Below, one piece after another: positions 16,017-26,100 of a stretch of DNA of 64,000 nt. The DNA is taken from contig CAZODQ010000005.1 in NCBI GenBank assembly GCA_964578625.1, positions 1-64,000 of the forward strand, read 5' to 3'. The translations under genes and the position numbers were made by a program. The stretch comes from CAZBSE01 sp964578625. GTDB taxonomy: Bacteria > Actinomycetota > Humimicrobiia > Humimicrobiales > Humimicrobiaceae. The notes beneath the pieces were generated by a model that did no database searches, was not told the DNA's origin, and saw only the letters and a list, made by a program, of their open reading frames with translations. Position 1 is the stretch's first letter; every line of letters starts with the position of its first letter.

Positions 16017-17930
16017 ATGAAAGCAAAAAATAAAAAAATTAGTTCCTTAAAAGATTTAAAGGAAAAAGCCGGTGAGTTTGAGAAAAAACTTGAAGGATGC
16101 ACAGTTATTTCAATATGCTCAGGGACAGGATGTATGGCTTATTCCTCTGATGTTATTTACAGCGGGCTCAGAAAGGAAATTGAAAAGCAAAGTAATAAAA
16201 GTATTAAGAAGATTGTCCTAAAGAGAACGGGATGCCATGGATACTGTGAAAGAGGTCCGATCATAGTTATACACCCGCAGGAAATATGTTATCTGGGAGT
16301 AAAGGAAAAAGATATACCGGAAATCGTTGAAAAAACTATAAAAGGTGAGATCGCCGAAAGTCTTCTTTATAAAGATGAACAGGGAAATCCGATAATCAAG
16401 GAAACTGATATTCCATTTTATAAGTTTCAGAAAAGGATTATTTTAAGCAATAATTCTAAGATAGATCCTGCAAGTATTGACGATTATATAAGGATAGGAG
16501 GTTACCAGTCTCTGGCGAAGGTTTTAAAACAAATGCACCCCGAAGAAGTATTACAGGAAGTAAAGAATGCCAATCTGAGAGGCAGGGGCGGTGGCGGTTT
16601 TCCAGCCGGTGTTAAATGGGAGACCACCAGAAAAGCTCATGCTGAACCCAAATATGTAATAGTCAATGCAGATGAAGGAGACCCCGGCGCTTATATGGAT
16701 AGGAGTGTACTGGAAGGCAATCCTCATAGTATTTTAGAAGGTCTTACCATAGGAGCATATGCGATAGGTTCAGAAAAAGGTTTTATATATGTCAGACAGG
16801 AATATCCTCAAGCGGTAGTTAATGTAAATAAGGCGATCAAGCAGGCTAAAGAGTACGGATTCCTGGGTAAAAATATATTAGGCTCCGGATTTGATTTCGA
16901 TATAGAAATCCACCGGGGTGCAGGAGCTTTTGTCTCAGGAGAATCGAGTGCGTTAACAGCTGCAATTGAAGGTTGTGTCGGCGAGCCAAGGCTAAAATAT
17001 ATAAGAACTGCTGTAAGCGGTTTATGGGGTAAACCAACAAATTTAAATAATGTTGAGACCTGGGCTAATGTTCCATTGATCATAAAAAGTGGTGCTGATT
17101 GGTTCAGGAGCATGGGGACCAAAAACAGCAGCGGGACGAAAATCTTTTCACTGGTCGGTAAAGTTAAAAATACAGGATTGGTCGAAGTTCCAATGGGAAT
17201 CAGCCTCAGGGATATTATTTATAAAATTGGCGGCGGTATTAAATATGATAAAAAGTTTAAAGCTGTACAAACCGGAGGTCCATCCGGAGGAGTAATTCCT
17301 GAAAAGCTGCTTGATCTCCCGGTTGATTTTGATGAGTTGACCAAAGCGGGATCGATGATGGGTTCCGGTGGAATGATTGTTATGGATGAATCAGACTGTA
17401 TGGTAAATGTAGCACATTATTTCCTAAAATTTTTAGCGGATGAATCGTGCGGCAAATGTGTTCCCTGCAGAGAGGGCTTAAGGCAGATGATTTATATCTA
17501 TGAAAGGATAATGGAAGGAAAAGGCCGGGAAGAAGATCTGCAGCTTCTGGAAGATTTATCGCTGCTGCTTAAGGAAGCTTCCTTATGTGCTCTGGGGAAT
17601 ACTGCACCGAATATTGTACTGACTACTCTAAAGTATTTCAGAGAGGAGTATGAAGCTCATATTTTTGATAAAAAATGTCCTGCAAAAGTCTGCAAGTCTT
17701 TGATAAGTTATATCATAGATAAAAATAAATGTGCCGGCTGCGGAAGCTGCATGAAGGTGTGTCCGGTAAATGCAATAAGCGGGGAAAAGAAAAAACCACA
17801 TGTTATAGATGACGAAATCTGCATCAGATGCGGTTCTTGCATAGAAGCCTGTCCGAGGAAGTATGATGCTATTGAAAAGAAGACAGGATTAATTGCAGAG
17901 AGGGTAAAACAGAGTTTAATCGGAGAATAA
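16017..17930 (+). CDS. NuoF/HydB-like flavin subunit with N- and C-terminal Fe-S domains
   Basis: A multidomain NADH-binding subunit (637 residues from this start). Numbering is from the upstream TTG at 16011. It has an N-terminal [2Fe-2S] thioredoxin-like domain (Cys36, Cys41, Cys75, Cys79), the FMN/NADH domain (GRGGGGFPAGVKW), the SCGKCVPCREG [4Fe-4S] site with later CALG, and a C-terminal double [4Fe-4S] ferredoxin (CAGCGSCMKVCP and CIRCGSCIEACP). This is the layout of diaphorase subunits in NAD-linked and bifurcating hydrogenases or formate dehydrogenases. The usual CGEETAL block reads SGESSAL, a variant also absent from the second NuoF in this window. ATG 16017 is chosen because AGG at 16006-16008 is 8 bases away. 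No catalytic hydrogenase subunit follows in the operon. Confidence 0.88.
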   Translation: MKAKNKKISSLKDLKEKAGEFEKKLEGCTVISICSGTGCMAYSSDVIYSGLRKEIEKQSNKSIKKIVLKRTGCHGYCERGPIIVIHPQEICYLGVKEKDIPEIVEKTIKGEIAESLLYKDEQGNPIIKETDIPFYKFQKRIILSNNSKIDPASIDDYIRIGGYQSLAKVLKQMHPEEVLQEVKNANLRGRGGGGFPAGVKWETTRKAHAEPKYVIVNADEGDPGAYMDRSVLEGNPHSILEGLTIGAYAIGSEKGFIYVRQEYPQAVVNVNKAIKQAKEYGFLGKNILGSGFDFDIEIHRGAGAFVSGESSALTAAIEGCVGEPRLKYIRTAVSGLWGKPTNLNNVETWANVPLIIKSGADWFRSMGTKNSSGTKIFSLVGKVKNTGLVEVPMGISLRDIIYKIGGGIKYDKKFKAVQTGGPSGGVIPEKLLDLPVDFDELTKAGSMMGSGGMIVMDESDCMVNVAHYFLKFLADESCGKCVPCREGLRQMIYIYERIMEGKGREEDLQLLEDLSLLLKEASLCALGNTAPNIVLTTLKYFREEYEAHIFDKKCPAKVCKSLISYIIDKNKCAGCGSCMKVCPVNAISGEKKKPHVIDDEICIRCGSCIEACPRKYDAIEKKTGLIAERVKQSLIGE

Positions 17931-17976
17931 ATATTGGTAGATAAATTTATTTAAATAGAATTAGAGGTATATGATT

Positions 17977-18594
17977 ATGAATAATAAAAAAGATAGTTTG
18001 TCTGAGAAAAAAATTAATGTAATTATAGATGGTCAAAACATTAAAGTGAATAAAGGTGATACCATACTACAGACTGCTGAGAAGACCGGGATTCATATTC
18101 CCAAATTGTGTTATCACGAGAAAATAAAACCCCATGGGGCCTGCAGATTATGTATTGTCGAAGTAGAAAAAAAAGGAAGGTCAAAGATAGTTGCCTCCTG
18201 TGCTTATCCTGTTGAAGAGGGGCTTATAATCAATACGGAGAGTCCAAAGGTGGAACTGGTCAAAAAAAATCTTGTGGAATTATATCTTGCATTATTCCCC
18301 TTCAATCCTGAAATAAAAAGACTGGCTAAAAAGTACAAACTGAGCAAAACTAGGTTTAAAAAAGAGAACAATTATTGCATCCTGTGCGGGTTATGTGTAA
18401 GGTATTGCAGGGAAGTAAAGAAAAATAATGCCATAGGTTTTGTAGGTAGGGGTATAAATAAAAAAGTTGTTTTCATTCCCGATTCTGCTTATTTCAAGTA
18501 TTGTGAAAACTGTATGGAATGTATGGATATCTGTCCTACAGGAGTGTTCCCTTCCAATTATGGAATAGAGAGAATTCCGCAGATTAGCGAGTAG
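17977..18594 (+). CDS. HoxU/FdhA-N-terminus-like ferredoxin subunit ([2Fe-2S] plus two [4Fe-4S])
   Basis: A small iron-sulfur protein (205 residues from ATG 17977; numbering below from ATG 17971). The plant-type [2Fe-2S] domain uses Cys47, Cys58, Cys61 and Cys77. A double [4Fe-4S] ferredoxin uses Cys136/139/142/146 and Cys178/181/184/188. The His-Cys3 cluster usually found between them is missing. It resembles HoxU and the N-terminal 200 residues of the formate dehydrogenase encoded at 20.4-23.1 kb, without the molybdenum domain. It would pass electrons between the NuoF-like subunit and an unidentified catalytic partner. The second ATG fits AGAGG (17963-17967) better. Confidence 0.85.
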   Translation: MNNKKDSLSEKKINVIIDGQNIKVNKGDTILQTAEKTGIHIPKLCYHEKIKPHGACRLCIVEVEKKGRSKIVASCAYPVEEGLIINTESPKVELVKKNLVELYLALFPFNPEIKRLAKKYKLSKTRFKKENNYCILCGLCVRYCREVKKNNAIGFVGRGINKKVVFIPDSAYFKYCENCMECMDICPTGVFPSNYGIERIPQISE

Positions 18595-18653
18595 AAGTAG
18601 TCTACTGCAGATTCTTATAAACAGAGTGACATTAAAAAAGACTGCTGCTGGTT

Positions 18654-19553
18654 TTATCTAAAAAAGAAATCAGCCCATATTTCGATAAATGAGGTATCCA
18701 TATTTGGTGATTTCTTCTTATTTTTCCACAAATTCTTGAATCTATGATAGTCTTGTGTCCTGTTGATGTTAAAAAAATTAAGATCATCTATTCCACTTAA
18801 TTCAAGATGGTAATTTAAAATAGTATCGATATTGAGATAATTAAAAATATCCGATATTTTATATTTTTTCTTTTCGATATTTTCTTCTAAAATATCCAAA
18901 CAGTATTTTGAGTACAGCCCGCACAGTACTTCAAAACCTTTTTCAGTTTTAATTATTCTTGCGGCTTTTGTCCTGTTGTAACCGCTGTGTGCTGATATCG
19001 GTATGCTTTCATCTGACTCTTTGATATCAGCTTTTATATTATATATTAATAGCTGTAGTAATTTATATGAGATAAAAGGCATATCAAATGCGGTAATAAT
19101 GGCGTAAAAATGGGCTGCACTGGAAAGACCTGTATATATACCGATGATAGGACCTTTGGCCGGATAACTCCGTAAATACTTTTTAGAGCCGGAAGTATCT
19201 GGATTACCAATATTGTTTCCATCCAAGATTATTCTTATGTTGGTATTTATGTCCGGGAACATAGGAATTTTTTTACCAAGTTTTTCAGGATTCATTTTTA
19301 AATATCTTTTTATTTTGGAAGTATACAGCTTTTTAAAATCATATTTTTCTTGGTATTTTTTTATTTTTTCCAGTTCAGAAAAGACTATGGGATAGTTGTT
19401 AGCGGAAGTACTTATTATGATTTCATCACAAAAAAAACTTAGTTTAAAAATCTGGTCTATAAAAAGGGGTACTGAACCGATTTTAATTTTTAATTTATTG
19501 AGACCGAATCTGCTCCCTTTTCCCCCTGTTAAAATTATACCTGTCAGATTCAT
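18654..19553 (-). CDS. mobA: MobA-like molybdenum cofactor nucleotidyltransferase with large insertion
   Basis: The N-terminus GIILTGGKGSRFGLNKLKI is the MobA/NTP-transferase signature. MobA adds a nucleotide to molybdopterin to make the bis-MGD cofactor needed by formate dehydrogenase. AFDMPFIS holds the metal-binding Asp, and GPIIGIYTGLSSA corresponds to the usual GPLAGI block. At 299 residues it is about 100 longer than typical MobA. A lysine-rich insert lies at about residues 50-130, with an extended C-terminus. The gene overlaps fdhD by four bases (ATGA) and is last in the formate dehydrogenase operon, which supports the role. Confidence 0.8.
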   Translation of the reverse strand: MNLTGIILTGGKGSRFGLNKLKIKIGSVPLFIDQIFKLSFFCDEIIISTSANNYPIVFSELEKIKKYQEKYDFKKLYTSKIKRYLKMNPEKLGKKIPMFPDINTNIRIILDGNNIGNPDTSGSKKYLRSYPAKGPIIGIYTGLSSAAHFYAIITAFDMPFISYKLLQLLIYNIKADIKESDESIPISAHSGYNRTKAARIIKTEKGFEVLCGLYSKYCLDILEENIEKKKYKISDIFNYLNIDTILNYHLELSGIDDLNFFNINRTQDYHRFKNLWKNKKKSPNMDTSFIEIWADFFFR

Positions 19554-20377
19554 TTGATTATTCTCCGCGAATATGAATAAATATTAAATCTGCCGCTCCT
19601 TGCATATCCAATAGAAGTCAGACACATTTTTTTCGCAAGAGTAGCAGCACTAAAAGATACAGAAGAATTGGTGACTACAATAGGGATTTGCATTCTGCAG
19701 ATCTTATATACCAAATCAATACTCAATCTTCCGGTAGTGAATATTATTTTATCCTGGGGAATCAAATTACTTATCAGCATATAACCTGCGATTTTATCGA
19801 TGCAATTATGCCTTCCAATATCTTCTGCCATATTAAGAAGATCACCGTTACTGTTAAATAAGGTAGCACTGTGTAAACCTCCAAATTCTTTTTTATATTT
19901 CTGACGGTTTATAGTCTCTTTATTCAGTTTAAGTATAGTACTGGATTCAACCCTGACATTGCTCTTTATCTTCTTCAGGCCTTTTTCTAATATAAGATCA
20001 TCAATACTGCCGCATCCCGAAGATATAAATCTAGGGTTACTCTGAATTTCTTTTTTCTTTTTATCTGCAGCGGTTACAACTTCTATTCTTAAAGCCAGAT
20101 CATTTCTGCTTATAATTTTATTTATATCATGGCTGCATATTTTTAAAAGCTCAATATCCGAATAATTTTGGATGTAATTGTTATTGACCAGATAACCGAC
20201 TGTAAGTTCGATCAGGCTGGCGGGGGAACATGAGATTAATACAATATCACGGCTATTCAAAGAGATTGTTAAAATCAGTTCGAAGGGAATGGTATCGATT
20301 AGCTCAGACCTGCCTGAAGAGGCTTTAATTTTTTCGATTTTAATATTTTTACCTAATTTTGAAGTTTTTCTTCCCAT
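19550..20377 (-). CDS. fdhD: Formate dehydrogenase sulfurtransferase FdhD
   Basis: A 275-residue protein with FdhD landmarks: PASLIELTVGYLVN, the loop region SSGCGSIDD, GGLHSATLF and AEDIGRHNCIDKIAG. FdhD carries sulfur from a cysteine desulfurase to the molybdenum cofactor before insertion into formate dehydrogenase, a step required for activity. The usual CxxC of the loop is reduced to a single Cys (SGCGS), as in some homologues. It sits three bases after fdhA and overlaps the mobA-like gene, giving one maturation and structural operon. Confidence 0.88.
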   Translation of the reverse strand: MGRKTSKLGKNIKIEKIKASSGRSELIDTIPFELILTISLNSRDIVLISCSPASLIELTVGYLVNNNYIQNYSDIELLKICSHDINKIISRNDLALRIEVVTAADKKKKEIQSNPRFISSGCGSIDDLILEKGLKKIKSNVRVESSTILKLNKETINRQKYKKEFGGLHSATLFNSNGDLLNMAEDIGRHNCIDKIAGYMLISNLIPQDKIIFTTGRLSIDLVYKICRMQIPIVVTNSSVSFSAATLAKKMCLTSIGYARSGRFNIYSYSRRIIK

Positions 20378-20380
20378 TTA

Positions 20381-23122
20381 TTATATCTTCTTCAAATCAA
20401 CGGCGCAGACTTTAAATTCCGGGATCTTTGCTTTAGGATCCAATGCAGGATTGGTCAAAATATTGGCAGGAGAATCTGCATAATGGAATGGTATAAATAC
20501 CACTCCTTTTTTGATTCTTGGGCTTACTAATGAAGATGCTGCAATCTTACCTCTTTTTGATCTTACTTCTACTCTGTCTCCACTCTTGATTCCGAGATTT
20601 TCCGCATCCTCTGAATTGATGTGTACCAGATTTGCAGGTGCGATTTCATTTAAACCTTTGACTTTACCGGTCATTGTCCTGGTATGAAACTGATACAGGA
20701 TCCTGCCGGTAGTTAGGATATAGGGATATTCTTTGTTAGTTGTCTCTGCTGGAGGTGAATGCTTTACGGGGATAAACCTGCCTTTTCCTCTGCTAAATAC
20801 ATTTGAATGTAAAACACTTGTGCCAGGGTCATTATAGTTTCTGCAGGGCCACTGCAGGGCTTTCTTTTCAAGTCGGTGGTAGCTTATACCGCCGTAAATA
20901 GGAGCAAGGTCGGCAATCTCGTCCATAATTTCGGAAGTATTATTATAATTCATGGGATAACCCATCATATTTGACAGCATACAGATGATTTTCCAGTCGG
21001 GAATGGCACTGCCAGGCGCATCAACTGCCTTCCTTACTCTCTGGATTCTTCTGTCTGTGTTTGTGAAGGTCCCCTCTTTTTCAGCAAAACAGGTACCCGG
21101 CAGGACCACATCGGCAAATTCTCCCGTTTCGGTTAAAAAGATATCCTGGACCACAAACATATCAAGCTTCTTTAGAGATTCAGCTACGTGTAGCAGATCC
21201 GGGTCACTGAGCATCATATTTTCTCCCATTACGTAAATAGCCTTTATTCTGCCTGAATTTGCACCATCGATTATTTCGGTTACCGTAAGACCTTTGGTCG
21301 ATGGTAAGGTTTTCTTCCATTTCTCTTCAAATTTTAGTTTCAAGTCGTTGTTTTCTACAGACTGATATCCGCATAACAGATCAGGAAGTGCACCCATATC
21401 GCATGCTCCCTGTACATTGTTCTGACCCCTTAAAGGATTCACTCCTGTTCCCTTTCTGCCGATATTACCGGTCATCATTGCCAGGTCTGCCAGAGCAATG
21501 ACGTTATCGGTACCACAGGTATGTTGGGTAATGCCCATTGCATAGAAGATGGAAGCATTTTTAGCAGAACCGTAGACTTTTGCTGCCTTGATAAGATCCT
21601 GCCTGTCGACTCCGGAAATCCTTGCAGCTTTTTCCGCGGTATATGATGAAAAACATTTTATAAACTCATCGAAATTCTCGGTTCTGTCTTTGATAAATAT
21701 TTTATCGTATAGATTATTATCATATATCATCTTTGCCAGCCCTAAAATAACGGCTATGTCCGTACCCGGTTTCTGTCTTAAATGTATGGTCGCATATTTT
21801 GTGATGGGAATATTCCGGGGATCAATTACGATCAGCTTAAGCCCGTTTTCCTGAACACATCTTATGATCTCATAGCCTATGACCGGATGAGTCTCTGTTG
21901 TATTTGAACCTATTATTATTGCAGCATCGGAATACTTTATATCATCGACCGAATTGGTCATTGCTCCGCTTCCAAAAGTGGGTATCAAGCCTGTGACCGT
22001 CGATGCATGGCACAGCCTTGCACAGTGATCTATATTATTGGTACCTATTACCGCACGGGCGAATTTGGACATCAGGAAATTTTCCTCATTGGTGCATTTG
22101 GCAGAACTTAAGACTCCAATGGAATCCGGACCGTATTTTTCCTTTATTGCGGTGAGCTTATCAGAAATGATACCAAGTGCCTTTTTCCAGCTTACACTTT
22201 TGAATTTACCTTCTTTTGTTTTTATCATAGGGGATTTTAGCCTCTTGGGGCTGCCCACAAAGTCCATGCCGAATTTTCCCTTGACACATAAGTTACCCCT
22301 GTTTACATGCTTTCCAATTTCAGAGGTAACATTTACAATCTGGTTATCTTTTATATGCAGGTCTATTACACAGCCGACCCCGCAGTAGGGACAGGTGGTC
22401 CGGACTTTTACCGATTCCCAGATACGACCTTTTTTAATATAAGTTTTAGACTGAAGAGCACCGACGGGGCAGGTAGAAATACAATTCCCGCATAAAACAC
22501 AATCTGTTTTTTTTAGCGACTGCTCAAAAGCAGGAACTATTTCGCATTCAAAGCCCCTTCCGGCATAGCCGATAGCGTTTGCGCCGACAACATCATCACA
22601 TATCCTTACACATCTTCCGCATAGTATACATTTCGCATTATCTCTTAATATAAATGGGTTATCCATAAGGACTTTTTTTTCATGCACCTTACCGCGGTAA
22701 GTGATATCCTTGATGTTATAAATATAGGCAAGGTCCTGAAGGATACAGTTACCGCAGGATTCACAGGTTATACAGTCCAGAGGATGGTCCGATAAGATAA
22801 GTTCAAGATTTACTCTGACAAGCTCATTTAGATGGGGGGTGTTTGTTTTAATCCTCATTCCTTCCCGTACCTTTGTTACACATGAGGCAACCACTTCAGG
22901 TATCCCTTCTACTTCAACAAGGCAGAGCCTGCAGGCACCCTGGGGTTTGAGCCTGAGGTCAAAACAGAGGTGAGGTATAAAAATATTATTGTCCAGACAG
23001 GTTTCTAAAATACTTTTTCCCTGTAAGGTATATATTGCCCTATTATTGATGTAGATTTTAATTTGTTGGCTTATGCTGTCTTTATTTTTACTGATTTCTT
23101 TTGATGGTCTTTTTTCTAGCAT
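20381..23122 (-). CDS. fdhA: Formate dehydrogenase catalytic subunit FdhA (Cys-type, Mo/W bis-MGD)
   Basis: A 913-residue catalytic subunit. Clusters in order are: [2Fe-2S] (Cys53/64/67/81), His-Cys3 [4Fe-4S] (His113, Cys117/120/126), two ferredoxin-type [4Fe-4S] (Cys165/168/171/175 and Cys208/211/214/218), then the molybdopterin domain with its own [4Fe-4S] (Cys244/247/251/279). The active site reads RLCHAS: Cys371 replaces the selenocysteine of E. coli FdhF and His372 is conserved. GVNPLRGQNNVQGACDMGA is the FdhF-type cofactor block. It is cytosolic (no Tat signal), as in NAD-linked formate dehydrogenases, and its partners are the NuoF-GltD fusion and NuoE encoded upstream. It may oxidise formate or reduce CO2. 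Confidence 0.93.
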   Translation of the reverse strand: MLEKRPSKEISKNKDSISQQIKIYINNRAIYTLQGKSILETCLDNNIFIPHLCFDLRLKPQGACRLCLVEVEGIPEVVASCVTKVREGMRIKTNTPHLNELVRVNLELILSDHPLDCITCESCGNCILQDLAYIYNIKDITYRGKVHEKKVLMDNPFILRDNAKCILCGRCVRICDDVVGANAIGYAGRGFECEIVPAFEQSLKKTDCVLCGNCISTCPVGALQSKTYIKKGRIWESVKVRTTCPYCGVGCVIDLHIKDNQIVNVTSEIGKHVNRGNLCVKGKFGMDFVGSPKRLKSPMIKTKEGKFKSVSWKKALGIISDKLTAIKEKYGPDSIGVLSSAKCTNEENFLMSKFARAVIGTNNIDHCARLCHASTVTGLIPTFGSGAMTNSVDDIKYSDAAIIIGSNTTETHPVIGYEIIRCVQENGLKLIVIDPRNIPITKYATIHLRQKPGTDIAVILGLAKMIYDNNLYDKIFIKDRTENFDEFIKCFSSYTAEKAARISGVDRQDLIKAAKVYGSAKNASIFYAMGITQHTCGTDNVIALADLAMMTGNIGRKGTGVNPLRGQNNVQGACDMGALPDLLCGYQSVENNDLKLKFEEKWKKTLPSTKGLTVTEIIDGANSGRIKAIYVMGENMMLSDPDLLHVAESLKKLDMFVVQDIFLTETGEFADVVLPGTCFAEKEGTFTNTDRRIQRVRKAVDAPGSAIPDWKIICMLSNMMGYPMNYNNTSEIMDEIADLAPIYGGISYHRLEKKALQWPCRNYNDPGTSVLHSNVFSRGKGRFIPVKHSPPAETTNKEYPYILTTGRILYQFHTRTMTGKVKGLNEIAPANLVHINSEDAENLGIKSGDRVEVRSKRGKIAASSLVSPRIKKGVVFIPFHYADSPANILTNPALDPKAKIPEFKVCAVDLKKI

Positions 23123-23155
23123 TTGAACCTGCTTTTTGCCATTTCTAAATTATAA

Positions 23156-26100
23156 TCACATTGCCATATCAGATAGTGATTTAATCGCTTTTTCTCCGTC
23201 TTTGGTCTCTAAGTCACATCTGAGGCAGCGCCTGGCTTCTCTTACAGCTTCCTCTTCAGTTATATTTAAATTGACTTCATTGAAATTCTTTATTCTATCA
23301 CCTGCAGGCAGACAGGGTACCATAGGTCTTACTGCTTCTTTGGTTTCTTTTTCCGACGATTCGACATAAGGCGGTATGTACCTTGAAGGCCGTGTCAGTT
23401 TATATTCTCTTACCAATTCTTTCCCTTTGATATATTTGTCAATCATCTCCGCTGCAATGTTGCCGGCTGACATAGCATTTATTACAGTACCGGGTCCGGT
23501 AACAACATCTCCACCTGCGAAAACTCCTTTCATATTTGTGGCCAGGGTTTCCGGACATACTGCTATTGAACCTGTTTGGGAGATTTCCACACTCTTTTTT
23601 TTACCGAGACAGTAAAGGTCGGGCTCTTCTCCTATTGCAACGATTAAGTTATCAAGATCGATGACCGATTCCGAACCTTTAATGGGGATGGGTCTTCTTC
23701 TGCCGGTTTCATCAGGTTCACCGAGCTTCATTTTTATACATTTGACTCCTGTGATCTTTCCGGCTTTGGTCATTATTCCTACAGGTGCTGTAAGGAACTT
23801 GATTTCAACCCCTTCTTCTATTGCAGCATTTATCTCTTCCTCGAGCGCAGGCATTTCTTTTCTTGTTCTCCGGTAAAGTATAATGACTTTCCTGCAGTCT
23901 TTGACTCTTAATGCAGACCTGGCCGAGTCTATGGCAGAATTACCGCCTCCGATGATCCCTACTTTTTTACCTATACTGACTTTTTCATTACATTTTATAT
24001 CTTTTAAAAAGTCCAGAGCATCGATAACGCCCTCTGCATCTTCGTTGGGAATACATAGATTTCGTGATTTATGAGCTCCGGTAGCTATAAATACAGCCTT
24101 ATGGCTTCCCACCAATTCTTTGAATGATATATCTTTTCCAACCTTTGTGTTTGTTTTAATTTCTACACCGGCATTTCTGATATTTTCTATATCCATTTCA
24201 AGCACATCCGAGGGTAGTCTGTATTCCGGTATATAGGCAGCCAGTGCTCCTCCGGGGACATCCAACTGCTCAAAAATCGTAACATCATATCCTTTACATG
24301 CAAGCCTGTAACCGGCTGTCAATCCAGCTGGTCCCGAACCGATTATAGCTACTTTTTCTCTACCTTGTTTTTGCTCTTTTGGTCTGAGGTATATTCCTTC
24401 CTTCAGTGCATATTCGGTGGCAAACTTTTTAAGTGCTCTAATGGCAATAGGACTGCCCCACTTTCCGGTCATACATTTGGATTCACAGGGGTGGTGACAT
24501 ACTCTGGCACAAACAGACGGCAGGGGATTATCTTTGAGGATTATATCAAATGCTTCTCTGAAACGTCTTGCTGCTATTAAAGATATATAGGTTGAAGCTT
24601 CCGTATCGATAGGGCATACATGCTGACATGGTGATGAGATTATCTCCCTGCATACAACAGCGGGACATTTTTTATATCTCACATGTGCTTCGTACTCGTG
24701 GTGAAAATAACAGATTGTATTGATCACGGGGTTTGGAGCAGTCTTGCCCAATCCGCACAAGGAAGTCTCTTTAATTACTGCTGCAAGTTTTTCAAGCTTT
24801 TCAATATCATCTTTTTCTCCCTTACCCTGGGTTATTTTCTCAAGTAATTCCAGCATTCTTCTGGTACCTATTCTGCAGGGAACACATTCACCGCATGATT
24901 CTTCCTGTATAAATTCCATGAAATATCTTGCGAGGTCTACCATACAGGTATCTTCATCCAGGACTATCATACCGCCTGAACCCATTATCGCACCGATTTC
25001 CTTGACCTTTTCATAATCTACGGGAATATCAAGGTATTTTTCAGGTATGCATCCTCCCGATGGACCTCCTATCTGTACCGCTTTGAATTTTTTACCCTTT
25101 TTTAATCCTCCTCCTATTTTAAAGACAATATCTCTAATGGTCATACCCATAGGTACTTCGACCAGGCCGACATTGTTAACGGCTCCTGCCAGGGCAAATA
25201 TTTTTGTGCCCTTACTGGTCTCGGTCCCGATGCTGTTAAACCATTTTGCTCCGTTTAAAATTATCTGGGGTATATTTGAAAGTGTCTCAACATTATTTAT
25301 AAGTGTAGGCATTCCGTAAAGGCCTTCCTGTGCGGGAAACGGAGGTCTTGGTCTGGGCATTCCCCTTTTCCCCTCAATAGACTGTATCAGAGCAGTTTCT
25401 TCACCGCACACAAATGCACCGGCACCCTGATATATCTCTGCATCGAAACTAAAACCGCTGCCAAGTATGTTTTTTCCGATAAGACCGTAATCCCTTGCCT
25501 GCCTTATAGCATACTCAAGAGTCCTGACTGCAAGGGGATATTCTATCCTTATATACAGATAGCCTTTATTTGAACCAATGGCAAAAGCTGCTATTAACAT
25601 TCCTTCTAGAATGGAATGGGGATCGGATTCAAGCAGGTTTCTATCCATAAATGCACCGGGATCTCCTTCATCACCGTTGCATATTACATACTTGATCCCG
25701 CTTGCTGATTCTGCATTTCTGCAAAATTCCCATTTTATACCGGTAGGGAAACCTGCGCCACCCCTTCCCCGCAAACCTGATTCTTTAATGATTTTAATTA
25801 TCTTTTCGGGACTGCCGGATTCAATAGCCAGGACTAGAGCGGAGTAACCGTCTTTTACAATGTAGTCTTCTATCCTAAAGGGGTTGATTTTACCCCTGTT
25901 TCTAAGGACTCTTGATTCCTGGTACCTGTAAAAGTTTGCCAGCTCAGAATCTTCTGTTATTGGATCAAGTTCTTTCGGTATTATACCGTTATCTATGTGG
26001 CTTTTAAATATCCTTTTTACCTTATCACTGTCAAGACTGTGATAGGTGACCGTCGGAAGGTTGTATGATTCAACAGTCAGCATCGGTTCAAGGGCGCAGA

